From Marthasterias glacialis (Eukaryota; Echinodermata; Asteroidea; Forcipulatida; Asteriidae): 64,000 nt of DNA. This document shows positions 9,246 through 21,454 of the stretch, one piece after another. Below the pieces are notes generated by a model, which was not told the origin of the DNA, made no database searches, and saw nothing but the letters and a program-made list of their open reading frames with translations. Made by a program: the position numbers and the translations under genes. The stretch spans positions 8,627,918 to 8,691,917 of the forward strand of contig OU452221.1 in assembly GCA_911728455.2 (NCBI GenBank), given 5' to 3'. Position 1 is the stretch's first letter, and every line of letters starts with the position of its first letter.

Positions 9246-11879
9246 ACAGCATCAACCTGTCGATTTACAAAATGGATGTTATAGCATCCAAGCAATCTTG
9301 GTAGGTAGGTATAAACTAGTAAACAAGGTTAATTGACAGCACAATAAATATTCATTATGACAGCACTAAAATGAATGTCTCATTTTCCTGGAGTGAAGAG
9401 TAAAGTCTTCCTTTAATTTTAAAGTTAAAAACAAAAGAGCTGTCTAATACAAACAAACTTTTTGGGGGCCTTTTTATAATTACATTTGGAGATCCTTTCA
9501 GTTAGTTCACTTTTTGTTTGTTTGTATTTTAATGAGAAGTTGCATTGTCCAATCATTGGTTTTTTTTTTTTGACTTCTCAAATGCGTGTTGTCAAGTTTG
9601 AGTTTTGTGGCTGAGTGGTCCACCTCTCAATGGACACACTTATTTTTCCAGAGTAAGTGCCAACTTCAAAACTTAAAGGCTCGACTTCTATTTGAATTTG
9701 TTAGGGATAATAATAATAAGAGAACAACAAAATTGTCATCAAAAGGAGTGCGTAAGACATTGAAAAGGGTGTGGACACACCCCCAAAACCTACTGTACTG
9801 CATTAGTGTTCTATCTTTGTTCCACTTGAGCTCCTGCCCTTCAAGTTGCACATTAATCCAACCAACGTGACTTGAGCCTTGACTTGAGACTTGACTCAAG
9901 GTCTTGAGACTTCCTTGAGACGTGCCACCAAAGAGTTCATGACAGCTATACGCATGGACATTGCAAAAGTTTGCAGCTCTCTGCCAGCCTGATTTGCAGG
10001 AATTTCTTTTGAAAGACACTAGATATAAAAACAGATACCCGCACCTCCAATCCCTCTGAAAATGCACCAACGATAAAGATAATGTTCTCCTCATATTATT
10101 ACAGCAATTTTTTTTCTTAGTTAGGATTAACTCACTTCCTCCAAGATGTTTTTATAATTCCTTGGTGCCTAATTTAGCCTGTGAATCTATCAATCAAATG
10201 CCCCGGGCTTTTACCGCAGACTCCACGTCCAATAACATAACTGTAAATATCTTAATTCTTTTAGCAGACTTTAGTCACAATGTATTTGTTGGATGAGAGT
10301 CAAAACTGCATTAAGTTGTCCATAACAAAAATATACTAAGCGCCAAAAAGATTTGCTTAGCAAATATGGCTTACCAGCCAAAATACATCGATTTGTTTAT
10401 GGCCCAAACCGTAGCTATTTATTTTACTCGATTTTACCTAGAGGTGGAAGGTGAGGCAAGATACCACTACGCCATCCACATTATACTTAGAAGGAGCCAG
10501 ACTATTTTGCCTTTCAGCCTCGCTTTGGTTTATACATTGATTTGAATGGTGGATATAAACAAGATGACTGTGTTATGATAAAGGTTAATCTTTGTCATGA
10601 ATGGAAGTGTTTAGAAATGCTTCCTTTCATAAAATAAGACCGGACTTTTATTCCAAGCAAAAAAAGAAATAGCTTCTGCAAACTACTTTCAAGGCAAAGT
10701 AAACCTTTGGTTTTTGGAACCGTACATTTGCCTTAATGCTATATAATTGTAGATATGTCACAACATACTACTTTAATAAAATGGCTTAGTAACTGTGTTA
10801 TTATTACCAAAAGCCGACTGTTGATGTGACTTTGTCGGTCACAACATGTATTTGCACGTAGTTTGCCATCAGCTTAGATGACGTAGTACCCCACTACAGG
10901 TCACGTGATGACATGTAAACATTGGTCGCGCAATCGATCTATTGGGCCTGTACTTGGTGAAACTAATCCTGAACATGAGGGGAGCATGAAAAAAATAAGA
11001 ACGACTTCTTCCGAGGTCAAACATTATCTATCAAAATTGTCATTTAACAAATCCTAGAAATCACCCCATAACATTATGAACTTACATAAAATTACAGATC
11101 GTTGATTTTGACTGCTTAGCGGCATTATTTTAGCGCTTTCTTCCACCAACCAACCCAACAAGGATTTATCTCTTACCAACTGCGACAGACGGGTATCTAG
11201 TGATAAATACATAAATACTTTACGATTGCCAGTATCAGGCTATAATACACCACCCTTTGTGTGTCAAAGTCTGACAGAGTGGGGAGCTAAATAAAGAACC
11301 AACTCCTACTTTTATTGATTTGAAATGTCTCCAGTAATTGTCAAAAATGATCCCTGTGAATAGATCTCCATTTAAAAAAAACTTCAACACTAACTGGAAA
11401 CAGGAGGCTGTTTTTATTTTCAAATGAGACATATTCCAGAGAATATGCATGGTTCAGATTATCCCCTCTATCTCAATTTCAGATATATCTTGACACAAAA
11501 GACAATCCATCCATCCAGCGGGAAGTGCTAGGTCTTTAAGACGTTGGGCTTTATGATGGGCTAAACTTTTGCAGTTTATTATAAAAGAAAAATTGTTTTC
11601 AGCGGGGATTAAATCATTTCCTCCAAGGGTCTTCAACTAATCCCAGGATGTCGGCTTCGATAAAGTCCCCAAATATCCCTGGCTCAGCTCAAGATCCTTT
11701 TTCTATCCCCCACAATGCATATACCAGATCAGACTCATGCTATGGTTTGGGCACTTTATAAGGGCTTATGGGAAATGTATGGGAAGAAAGTTCAATGTTG
11801 AGTATGGTTAGGCCTTTGTTAAGTGCTTTATACTACACAACCAAGCTTAAAGGTGCTGTCATGTGGCACCTTTCCCAAA
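9246..11879. other. Unassigned intergenic or intronic DNA
   Basis: No gene supported. A cluster of CTTGAGAC-like words lies at 9868-9925. A partial TAAGCA-type repeat lies at 10336-10388. The block at 10485-10580 (CAGACTATTTTGCC and onwards) is repeated at 20160-20275. A 142-codon minus ORF at 9666-10094 overlaps the CTTGAGAC cluster and has no recognisable domain. Confidence 0.4.
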
Positions 11880-12327
11880 CAATGCAAGACTTTTGAGGAC
11901 ACTAGGTGGCAGCAGACTTACCAGGTAAATCAGTTCGTCGGCTCAGACCTATAAGGTCATTAACTTCCGTACTCGACAAACGGTCGTTAACATTTCCAAA
12001 CTAAAAAACAGTAAATAAGATTTAAAAACCAAAAACTAATGTTTGTCTATCCAAAAAGTAGTTTAACCTGTTATTCTAAACTACTTTTTGGATAGACAAA
12101 CCATTAGTTTTTAATTTTAAAATCTTATTTACTGTTTTTTAGTTTGGAAATGTTAACGACCTTTTGTCGATTACGGAAGTTAATGACCTTATAGTTCTAA
12201 GCTGACGCGTTGTTCTCGGAACTTCGCGCTTGCTCAGTCAGAACATAGAGCTATGGTCAGAAGTACGCAAACAATGGAATTTTACCTAGCAATCTGCTGC
12301 CACCTAGCGTTCCAAAGTTTTCCATTG
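11880..12327. mobile_element. Large palindromic MITE (448 bp)
   Basis: Almost the whole element is one inverted repeat with an 11-nt loop at 12066-12076. The arms share CTAGGTGGCAGCAGA at the ends, then AAGGTCATTAACTTCCG, AACATTTCCAAACTAAAA and TTTGTCTATCCAAAAAGTAG towards the centre. The right arm is about 65 nt longer because of unmatched sequence near 12208-12290. The outermost bases, including AAGACTTTTGAG and CCAAAGTTTTCCATTG, match the GGGAGACTTTTG family. There is no protein-coding capacity. Confidence 0.8.
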
Positions 12328-12416
12328 GGTTGACTGCATGAAATAATGACCTTTGACCTGGTTGTGGGTCGAACTTTAAAGAGAAGTTTTCTCTTTTCTC
12401 AAAAAACGCCAATATA

Positions 12417-12578
12417 CAATGGGAAACTTTTGAACGGTCCTTATTTACGTTTCTTACCAGTAGTACAAATGCTCAGAACTGCAGACACAGTATTGAGCAT
12501 GTGCGCACATGCTCAGAACTGTCCAAAAGGACCGTAGTGTCTGCTGCCGCCAGCGACTCAAAAAAAAGTCTCCCATTG
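12417..12578. mobile_element. GGGAGACTTTTG-family MITE, copy 3
   Basis: The left end CAATGGGAAACTTTTGAACG mirrors the right end AAAAAAAGTCTCCCATTG. The centre holds GAGCATGTGCGCACATGCTC, a perfect palindrome, flanked by complementary GGTCC/GGACC words. The inner GTCTGCTGCCGCCAGCG matches the copy at 4487-4644. Confidence 0.75.
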
Positions 12579-12713
12579 TTGCACACTGTGATGGGGTCCA
12601 TGGTGTTGTGTACACCCGAGGGGACAATTGGCACTCGAGACAAAGGCGAGAGTACCAACTGCCCCCGAGGGTGTACAAAACACCGTGGACCCCATCACAC
12701 AGCGTGCAACAAT
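12575..12713. repeat. Long hairpin abutting the MITE
   Basis: The left arm ATTGTTGCACACTGTGATGG pairs with the right arm CCCATCACACAGCGTGCAAC. The inner parts GGTCCATGGTGTTGTGTACA and TGTACAAAACACCGTGGACC also pair, giving arms of about 50 bp. The outer ATTG overlaps the end of the preceding MITE. It may be an independent palindromic element or an extension of its neighbour. Confidence 0.75.
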
Positions 12714-14421
12714 TGTGTTTTTTTTTACCATGGTAATAGATTGCAGAATTGGAAAACAAACATTATGAAGTGAAATAAATTATATTTCTATGCTAACTTA
12801 TTGTTGAACATTGCATTTCGTTGTTTATTTGAACAAATTCAAACACTTCAAAAGGAAATTACACACAACCTCCTACCCGGGGCTATCTATAATATTCTAC
12901 AAGGCGTTTGAAAAGACCAACGATGGGCACGATCAAGGTAATGTACCCCGTGGGGTACATCACTCATGTTCCTCTCCTGAGCACGCATGCCATGTACACA
13001 CATGTACGTCTTTGTAGCATATCACGTGATTGGTTCTTGACCAATAAAAAATTCATAATCTATTACTGTGGTATAACAACACCTTTGGCAGAGTTCCTTT
13101 GGTAGTTATACACAAAGAAAGATTGACTACTTATTTCAGTTGCAATGACTTTTTACTGTAAATGCCAGTTAAAAACACAGGTGACAAAAGGAGGGAAAAA
13201 ATATGATTAAACCATCATTTTTTCAGCATTTCTTATTGACAACAGGCACAGGCTGAAAAACTTGTACTTTTTCATCTTAAAGTTGTTGAACCTTTGCCTA
13301 TTGTCCGCAAGAAATGCTGAAATGCTTACAAATTATTCTGTTTTAAGTTCCACGCCCAATTAAGAGGAAATATGCAAAGATCATCTGTAGACTTCAGAGA
13401 CAGAAAAATGACAGATTATGGATTTAACAGATGAATGGAGTCCAAGTAACATTCAAAATGGACCATAATGACTGTTCCGGCTGATGACAATTTAGAGAAT
13501 GAGATCCCTCATCAATTTCAGCACAGGTGCACACTCAAAGGAAACTACCCATGATGGTGTTGAATTGTGGGTGGTTTAGTGGCAAAGTAACATTGTTAAT
13601 AATAATATTTTGATTTTGTCGTATTATATAAGAGGTTTAATTTACAGTATTGTTTTGTGAACGTTGCCAAAATCAAAATAAGCATATTTTCACGCAATGG
13701 TTGGATGGTGTGTTTCACTGAAAACCAGAGGATGAGAATTAACTCAATTTTCCTAAAACCAATGATGTAATTTATCTTAAACACACGACTGTTGCATGAA
13801 AAGTTCAACTCTATACAGACAGACGTCTTCCATAATCCTTTGGAAATTCTCCCTAATCAAATTAAAAAAAAAACAAGAGCTTGGCCTCTTTCCCAGCCCA
13901 AGGTATGAACTCTGATGAAAGTTCACAACACAATGAACCCTGTCGCAAAAAGTTCATTTGCTCCTTAAATTGTGATTTACCGTGAAGTAAATAGGAAATG
14001 ATTTATGGATTTCCTTTTATTGCTGGGGGCGGGATGTTTGGGGGAACAGACCATGTGCTTCAAAGCTTATGTAGACTTAACTAATCAAATAGATATAATG
14101 GGCAAAAAAATTAGAAGTTAATCATTTTCCCTCCTGTACTCACTGAATTGCAAAAAAGGGGAAAATAACCCGCCAGAAAAACTTGTGCTGTTCATATATC
14201 AATATGTGGAAATTGTTATGATTTCTGGCATCAAATTTACCATATTTGTAAAAGCATGATGTTCGCAAAGGCTTATGCAACAACAACCAATTTTGGTTAG
14301 AAAGAGACCTCAAAACAAAATGTAGTGAAACAACACTTTTGCAAACCATTTAAATTCACTGTACATTGCTAAGAAAATATAACAGAACATCAGCGTTACC
14401 AATCTAAAGCCGCAAGCCAGT
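12714..14421. other. Unassigned AT-rich DNA
   Basis: No exon or RNA gene seen. The segment at 13690-13780, with GGTTGGATGGTGTGTTTCAC, resembles the stretch near 2235-2315 and parts of 29150-29180, suggesting a diffuse repeat. AGAAATGCTGAA near 13310 and its inverse near 13227 can pair loosely. Confidence 0.4.
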
Positions 14422-14604
14422 GCCTAATTTTATAAAGCTGTTTCACACAAAATGCTACGCAGCAAATGTTTCCGCTGAGCCAAAATTAGCAGAGAACCAG
14501 TTGCAAACAATATACATGTACATTACATGGTGTTTTGGCTGGTAACCTGTTCCTGCTAAGCAATATTTGTGCGTGAGCTTAACAGCTTTATGAAATTGAG
14601 CCCA
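14422..14604. repeat. TAAGCA-rich interspersed repeat, copy 2
   Basis: It starts with CCTAATTTTATAAAGCTG and ends with CTTTATGAAATTGAGCCC, an inverted pair of ends. The core TGGTGTTTTGGCTGGTAACC matches the copies at 323 and 28336. Confidence 0.7.
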
Positions 14605-15743
14605 GGTCAAAGGTGATATAAACACAAATGTGAAACAAAGTTTTGCGTAAAACGACTAAGGAGTGATTAAAAAGGTTTATTTATTTGTTTGAAATAGCAT
14701 TGAAACGTCCCTCATACAGCTATACTTATATAAAAAAAAAGAAGTAAACTAATTTCTCAGATATGTTTGTAAGGCAAACAAAAGCCTTTCAAAGCTCAAC
14801 TGATCTACTTAAATCTAAATAAAACCCATCAGCCTTACAGCCAAGGTACCAACAAAACAGCTTCATCCTGAAGGAAACAATCTTAAACCCTTTCGTTTCA
14901 AGATGACACGATTTGTGGGGCCTTCACTTCATCCTTGATAGTCCTTCGCAATGCCAACACACTTTGCCAGAGTTCAGTTGTCACTTCTTTATCCCTGCGC
15001 GACACATTTACAGGAAATACCATGTAGCGAGAGGCTCAATGGGTAGATGACATAGGACAGCTTGACAAGGATCCACATAAGGCGTAAAACAAATAAAACC
15101 CGCCTGTGAGAGACCAATGACTTTTATTCATCAGTCATGTCGACGCAGTTTTAATTCAATTTGTTCCACAAAGAGTCATTTTAGTCGTTACCGTAAGAGG
15201 GAAACTTGCCAGTGCCTAATTCAAATTGAAGGAATTTCCAAAGTCTTCTCGTATACTGGGACGAACATTTCAAGAGGTTTTTTTTTTCATTCCCTGTCAT
15301 TCATTCCCTTGATGGATGAAACTGGAACTAGGGAAGACGGTAATTTGTGATGCTCCCTGCACCTGACTCTTGTACTTTTTTTTTTTTTTTTTTTTTTTTT
15401 TTACTGTCAAATGTTTGGTAGTGAATAATGATCAAGAAGAATCACGGGCTGTACTGAATCCTTGTTTGTTGGGTCTTCTTCAATTAAACGTTTTGTCAAG
15501 GTGATGATATTTTTCTAAAAGTTGGCAGGCCTCAGACAAAACGAGACAAACTTCAACAAAACTACTGGCTTGTGTTGGTTTTTCTTCCTCCATAAGCAAT
15601 CTGGAAGTTCGGTCTCTGTCATTAGCCCCACTCAATATGTATCGAGGTTTATATGAAGAACACTATCGGTTTACAGGCAAAGTACATCATTATTTCTTGG
15701 AAGAGTAGAATCAATTCCATCCTCCCAGAGTAAAAAAAAACAA
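14605..15743. other. Unassigned DNA with a T27 tract
   Basis: No gene seen. An uninterrupted run of about 27 T lies at 15376-15402, possibly the A-tail of an old minus-strand retroelement whose body is not recognisable. Confidence 0.4.
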
Positions 15744-16020
15744 CAACACTCCACCAGTCAACCCCAAATGCGTTTCAAATCTTATCAAAATCAGTGGTCA
15801 TGTTGTAAGTGAAAAAAACAAAAAATCCATTGCCAGGGTTTTTGTGCACATTAATCAAATATCAGGCTTATTTGGAATGTGGTTTATCAAAACATTAAGT
15901 ACTGGTGATTTGTGGGGACCCCAAATGCTACTTCATCGAATTTTACAGTATTTCACACAAGCACTTTATCTGAAGGGATTGGTGCTGGAACGCACTTTAT
16001 AATCAGTTAACTTTTAAATT
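15744..16020. repeat. Interspersed repeat, paired with 51006-51262
   Basis: This stretch and 51006-51262 share phrases in the same order: a CCAGGGNTTTTGTGCA word, a GGCTTATTT word, a TGTGGGG word, an ACAGTATTTCA word, and a closing ACTTTATAA..CAGTT word. The family is not recognised and shows no ORF or termini. Confidence 0.6.
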
Positions 16021-16474
16021 CAATTGTATTGAATACTTTTTGATATTTACCAATCCTGTGTACTTTGTCTTTAAGATTCTGTATTTACCAGGAGATGATC
16101 ATTTTATTTATTTTATTCTGTCTCACTACTGCATATATTATTTAATGATAACTACAATGTGACAACCACTTAGGGATGGGGTCTTTCGAAAGATGGGATC
16201 TTTCGGGCACACTAAACAATTTATTTTTTCTACACGGCCATATCAACACTAGACGTTCCTAGGGCGATAAGACATTGTGGCTGAAGCTGGTGCCGCAGAA
16301 ATTGAAGGGGAAAAAATTGGTAGTTTACTGGCCCTGTTTAAGTCTTACTTTACTTTTTTTTTATATACCGTGAGAGGAGTTGGTTGGGACTGAAATTATT
16401 TCAATCAAATTAAACTTTAAGACACTGTATTGAACTTTCCATCTGTGGTTTTTACCTTTAAACTGATATGTGTT

Positions 16475-17055
16475 AAGAATAATAATAACATAGCATTTGC
16501 TAAAGCGCCTTTGCCCAAGGATCCAAAGCACATACAAGAAGAAACTTAATGGCTGAATAGGTAGGTTTTTAAGTACTTTCTGAACTCAGAAATGGAGATG
16601 GAGTTCCTCAGAGGTTGTGGTCGGTTATTCCAAAGCTTTGGAGCAGAGGAAGAAAAAGCCATCTCCCCAGCATGCTTTCTAGTTTTGGGGCAGACAATTG
16701 ACACGGCAGATGATGAACGAATGGTGGAGTTGAGACGTGGCGTTCCAAGCAGGCAGAAATGTAGCCCGGAGTCTGGAGCATGAGTGACTTGAATACCAGT
16801 AGAACAGTTTTCAATGTGATTCGTTTGTGTACCGGAAGCCAATGTAGTCCGTTAAAATGAGAACGGGCGGGAAGGGCAAACACAAGTATAGCTGCTTTGT
16901 TTTGGAGGCGCTGGAGTCGACCAAGGTCTTTCTGGCGAGTCCACAAAGTAGCGAATTGCAATAGTCGAGGTGCGATATTACAAACACTCGGACTGCATTG
17001 AGGCATGTTAAGCGCTGTATACTCAACGCTGTCCAAGTCCTGGGGTAAAAAAAAA
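16475..17055 (-). mobile_element. CR1/L2-type LINE fragment (ORF2 C-terminus)
   Basis: The minus strand encodes, in shifting frames, hallmarks of the C-terminal part of a non-LTR retrotransposon ORF2. VFVISHLDYCNSLLCGLA is followed by LGRLQRLQNKAAILV, RSHFNGLHWLPVHKRI, LLVFKSLMLQTPGYI, then MAFSSSAPKLWNNRP and FRKYLKTYLFSH. That order is that of L2/CR1-type elements. A short AATAATAATAA tail lies at 16477-16488, the 3' end on this strand. At least two frameshifts inactivate it. The endonuclease and most of the polymerase domain are missing, so it is a 5'-truncated copy. Confidence 0.85.
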
Positions 17056-17059
17056 ACAA

Positions 17060-17305
17060 TCTACTAGGGATACCAATCCCTGACCCCCGCTTTTGTAATT
17101 ATTTATTACACGTCCAACAGCACACATTGGCACCAGTAACTGGATATATAGGAAATGAGAAGAAAAGTGCAGTTTTAGATGTGGAGGGAAACCCCAATGG
17201 GGGAAAACCCATGGAATCAGGTAGGGATGCAAGGCGCCGGTCTGAGGTGAGAATCGTACCGAGGTGAAAGGCAAGGACTTAACAACTAGACCACCGAACG
17301 TAATG
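17060..17305 (-). mobile_element. tRNA-like SINE (family D), minus
   Basis: The minus strand has a tRNA-like head at about 17303-17230, with a weak B-box. The body includes GGTTTTCCCCCATTGGGG and GTGCTGTTGGACGTGTAATA. The same order of words appears at 41045-41250. It lies directly upstream of the LINE tail on the same strand. Confidence 0.55.
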
Positions 17306-17973
17306 GCATCATCATCCAGTTTGTACCGACCTCTATCAGTGTGGAGGAGACTTGTAGATTGGACACTTTGGGCAGGTAGCAATGTTGTGATCTATTGTTT
17401 GAGAGGTGCCACATCCGCATGTTGTCCTCAGCACCGATCTAGTGAAGAATCGAGTGAGTTTCTTCCCCAGTCAGTCATCGAGAAATAGAGAGAATCTGAT
17501 GAGCATCTCGGCTAATTACAGGGTTCCTTTTCGGAGAAGACAAGATCAATTAAAACTCAAGTGTTTTGTGTTCTGATGTTGAAATGGATCATCCCGGAAG
17601 GTGATCCAATTACAACAATCTGAATACCTCAGAGGTTTCCTGTGACAGGTTGACGACACATCAGGTGGAGATCAGGATGTTTGTTACCATGAACAATCCC
17701 TCATCCAATTAAGGCTTTGGAAGACAACTCCCCGACGAAAACTTTTCAGTAATTGCCAACAGGTAGTTATTGCCATAGAATAGAATCGCAGATGAACAAT
17801 GGCAATTAAAAGAGCTCAGTTATTGGAAGACTGAAGAGGTCTAGCCTGGTGTTCAGACTTGCTCATCCTTTTCTAACGACAATGTTTCAGACATAATTGT
17901 TCTCCAAATGGATGTTTAAAAAATTAAGAACTAGTTTAAGTTAGTTGTGAGCATGACCAAGCTTGTAGTAATC
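17306..17973. other. No feature recognised
   Basis: Short ORFs only; no repeat, exon or RNA gene recognised. Confidence 0.4.
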
Positions 17974-18210
17974 AAGGCCTGTTTGAAACGTCATGCTCCT
18001 GCCAAGTCAAATTAAAATCATTTCATAGGTGCGGCAGTGGTTTCAAATGTCGCAAGGCAGGGTCTGTCGAGCCATGGTCGAGCTAAGCCTCGGCCGCGCC
18101 GAATTCCAAAAGTGGTTTCAAACGTCATGCTCCTGTCCTGTCGAATCGAGAAAAAAAATCTGAATATTTGAATTCGATACGGCAAGAGTGCGACGTTTGA
18201 AACGGGCCTT
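17974..18210. mobile_element. MITE with AAGGCCTGTTTGAAACG termini
   Basis: The left end AAGGCCTGTTTGAAACGTC pairs with the right end GACGTTTGAAACGGGCCTT. A second internal copy of GGTTTCAAACGTCATGCTCC at 18110-18132 gives the element a partly repeated structure. 237 bp, no ORF of note. Confidence 0.7.
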
Positions 18211-19082
18211 ATTCGTGCAATTTGAAGTGTGTTTAAGTTTTGTGAAAACAAATTAAGGAATTTCCATTTTAGGCTCCAAGATTGGGAACGCACTTCGGGG
18301 TTTGTAAGCCTCGAACTTAGTTCCTGGAATGGGCAGTTTAAAATGAACTTCTACGAGTTAAATTTGTACTGGAACTTAAAAAAGGCACCACAGCAAACTC
18401 CAGATAACAAAGCCTTGGCACGCACAGGGACTCCACAGACCCTGTATTTTGGGGATGAATTGAAAAAACAACAGGTGTCTTCAGATGACAAAATCTCACA
18501 ACCTTTATCTAATGGCAACTAAATCGTCACAAGGGCACAATTACAAGCCTGTTGTCTTCTCAGCACAAACACAGAGTCACCAGCACCCTACGTACAGATT
18601 AATAACTTTGGATGAACATTAATGCTGTCTGACAAGTTTCCAGGCCACAGAAAGTCCAGGCTTTAATCAACGACCCTCACTTGATAATCACCATCCATCT
18701 GGCTCTCCAAGAATCTATCCTGCCCTAATTAATGACCATTCTGATGCATCCGTATTGGCTCTGAGTACCACCTTTTATTTTTTAACGGATGGGGCTGGAT
18801 ACACCGGATTGCCGCTTATTACAGTGGTAGACCGGTCATTATTCAAAACATTCTTGGACACTCTCTTTGGGTGTCTTCCAGCAAGGGTTGGGATACCCAG
18901 GATGAAGCAAATCACAAGCGTAACTGCTTAGGTCAAGAACATTGTGTGTGATTCATGCAATGGATATCTGACAAAGTTAACAACATGCTCCATAATGGAT
19001 AGTGTTCGGGTCAGCGGCTGAAAGGAAGGGGTCGGTTGCTGGTGTTTGGGGTGGGTAGTTTGGGAGATTGTCAGATGGAAGG
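18211..19082. other. No feature recognised
   Basis: A 97-codon plus ORF (18229-18522) has no recognisable domain or splice context. Nothing else was seen. Confidence 0.4.
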
Positions 19083-19203
19083 AATGGGAGACTTTTGAGG
19101 TGTTAGCGGGCGCCCCCGTAAGTGGTCCTTTTTCTATTATGAGAACAATAGAAAAGGACCGCTTATACCGGGGTGCCCGCTAACGTCTTGAAAGTATCCC
19201 ACT
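19083..19203. mobile_element. GGGAGACTTTTG-family MITE, copy 4
   Basis: The left end AATGGGAGACTTTTGAGGTG mirrors the right end TCTTGAAAGTATCCCACT. Internal arms TTAGCGGGCGCCCC / GGGGTGCCCGCTAA and GGTCCTTTTTCTATT / AATAGAAAAGGACC form a near-complete hairpin of 121 bp. Confidence 0.75.
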
Positions 19204-20820
19204 GGAAAGAGAAATTCACTAATTGTGTGTTCTTTTGTTTACTTGAAGGTGGACCACTGGTTTAAACTCACTTCTCACACTTGACCAGCCGTCAAAAATA
19301 TATTTTTTGAAAAGAAAAAGCTCTTCAATGATTTAAAAGCCACACACACAAATTTGGACCACGATTTTCTGGTTTTATCATTCCACTCCATTTGGGCATC
19401 CAAAACCACAAACTTACAGCAGACCACTCAAATAACTCTTACATCCTCCGAGGAAAATAATGTGGTCTTCAAATATAGGTCCCCCAAACCACTAAGATGA
19501 TCACATCTTCCTAGCCAGTTCCAGTTCACTGGCACCAAGTTCAAACCAAGCTTCCAACAGACAACCCCAACACACAGCCTAGCCTCGGGTGATGTGAACC
19601 TGTTCTGAACTGAAGAAACGACCCATTTACTGGGTTTATGAACCTTGTCAGCCCACCAATAATGGCCAGGATGAAAACTTCAAGCCCAGTCGGCAGCCGG
19701 CGGCGGCGGCCGATCAAACTCTTACCCCAGACTCCTTTACCTCCCCTGAGCAAGTGTTTGGTTTTTAAATATATTTTTTATGTGTTAATGATGCGGTGCA
19801 CTTCACTGAAGGGGGCGTTCAAGCTCTTGACGGGTGCTGAGAACTTGCGGGGTTCTACAAACCGATTTCACTGAGATGAAAGAAGGATGGAGGGGTAAGA
19901 AAAATCATAAAACAAGATTTTATAAGATCCAGGCTTGTTACAGTATTCCAGACCTCCCTTGGGCACAGTTTGGGTCTAGGTGTTAATAAGGTGGTTGGGC
20001 GCCTCTTTTTCTTCGAAAGCAAGTCAGGCATCCATATGGCTGGGGAAGGTGGGTATAATCAATTGGGAAGAGCAGACCACACCTGTACAACTCTTGATCA
20101 ATACAGACTTTATCACAATCATCTTTTGCCAAGTTCCCTTAGTGAACAAGTAATACTGAATACTGATTCTGATTACACCACAAAAGCACCAGACTATTTT
20201 GCCATCTAGCCTCAGTTTGGTTACACTAATTTGAATGGAGTAGAAAAAATAGACTGTTTCAAGAATGTCCATTAATAAAAACATCTGAACCGCTATCACA
20301 CACGAAAGAAAAGGGAATCCAATGTCATTTGGTAGGAAGCTGGCACAGGTAGAAATCCTCTGCATTTCCATGGAGTCATATTTGAAACAAGTCATTAACA
20401 AAACCACCACATATAACCTGTGAGCTAATTTATTAATAATATAGGCAACTAAAAATCAATGAAAAGTGGGATCAAGAATATGCCCATTAACGATCAATCT
20501 CACCCCCACGCACCCCCACCTTGCCCAATCCCAAAAAACAAAACAAAACAAAAACAGCCAAAAACAAGATCCTAACCTACAAAACTAACACACACAAAAA
20601 CACACAAACTTCCCAACAAAACAAACACCAATATTATAAGCAACAATAATTGAGTTTTTCAAGAGTTATGCATAACAAACTACCAAAAACAATCCCACCT
20701 GAGTTCAAATTGGAAAAAAACTTTCACAAATTCCGATTTCCTTTTCTAAGGCCACACCTCTTTAAGATTATCAGCATAAAATTCAATTAGCATAAAATAA
20801 ACACCTCATAAAACGTTCAG
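19204..20820. other. Unassigned DNA
   Basis: The block at 20160-20275, with CAGACTATTTTGCCATCTAG, is a second copy of the one at 10485-10580. A 128-codon minus ORF (20024-20410) spans this repeated block and is not supported as a gene. 20520-20680 is A/C-rich low complexity. Confidence 0.4.
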
Positions 20821-21454
20821 CCCTAAAAACAAGATGTTGAGTTTGACCTGGGTCTGTTTTTGGGTTGTTTTTTTTTGGTTTTCTTGCAAACAACTTAAAT
20901 TAGCTAAACAAATTGGTCTGCTAAGTGATAAAGGCAGGTCACCAGTCATGAGCAACATATATTGCATGACCTTTTTAATTGGTTACCAGTTCCTTCATAG
21001 TACTCTTCCTATGCTTAGCAACTTTTCTACAGTCTGAGCTCTGTGTAATTACCCCCGGGCCTGAGGGGAATCGAAAATGACAGAAAAATTGATGAATTCA
21101 AGCAGTTGGAACTGGGGATAAACAAGTCAGCAAAAACAATCCTCGGATGGTCAGTCCATGGATTAAGTTGATCAGCAGCAGAGGCCGATCTCCAACGCCC
21201 GGCCACTCACTAACGTCTTCATAAAGGATGTCACATAACAACTTTATTAAGAGTATCAGGAGCAGCGGAAGCAACTGGAAAACATGTCAAGAGTTATGAT
21301 ACATACAGACAGAGCAGAAAATAAGAACATCCCGTATAATATGATGTGTTGACTTGGATATCAATTATGAATCCAGTCAAACTTTGAGGGACATTATAAA
21401 CATAAGGCTTGTCACTGTTGCGACCAGAGCACTCATTCTCATAAAACCTTTGTG
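20821..21454. other. Weak TAAGCA-type repeat remnant
   Basis: Phrases such as GGTCTGCTAAGTGATAAAGG, ATTGGTTACCAGTTCC and ATGCTTAGCAAC between 20905 and 21036 suggest a decayed copy of the TAAGCA repeat. The rest shows nothing recognisable. Confidence 0.35.

Noticed and set aside
9666..10094. 142-codon minus-strand ORF
   Set aside because: It spans a CTTGAGAC repeat cluster and lacks splice sites or a domain.
20024..20410. 128-codon minus-strand ORF with hydrophobic stretches
   Set aside because: It contains a repeat shared with 10485-10580 and has no conserved feature.
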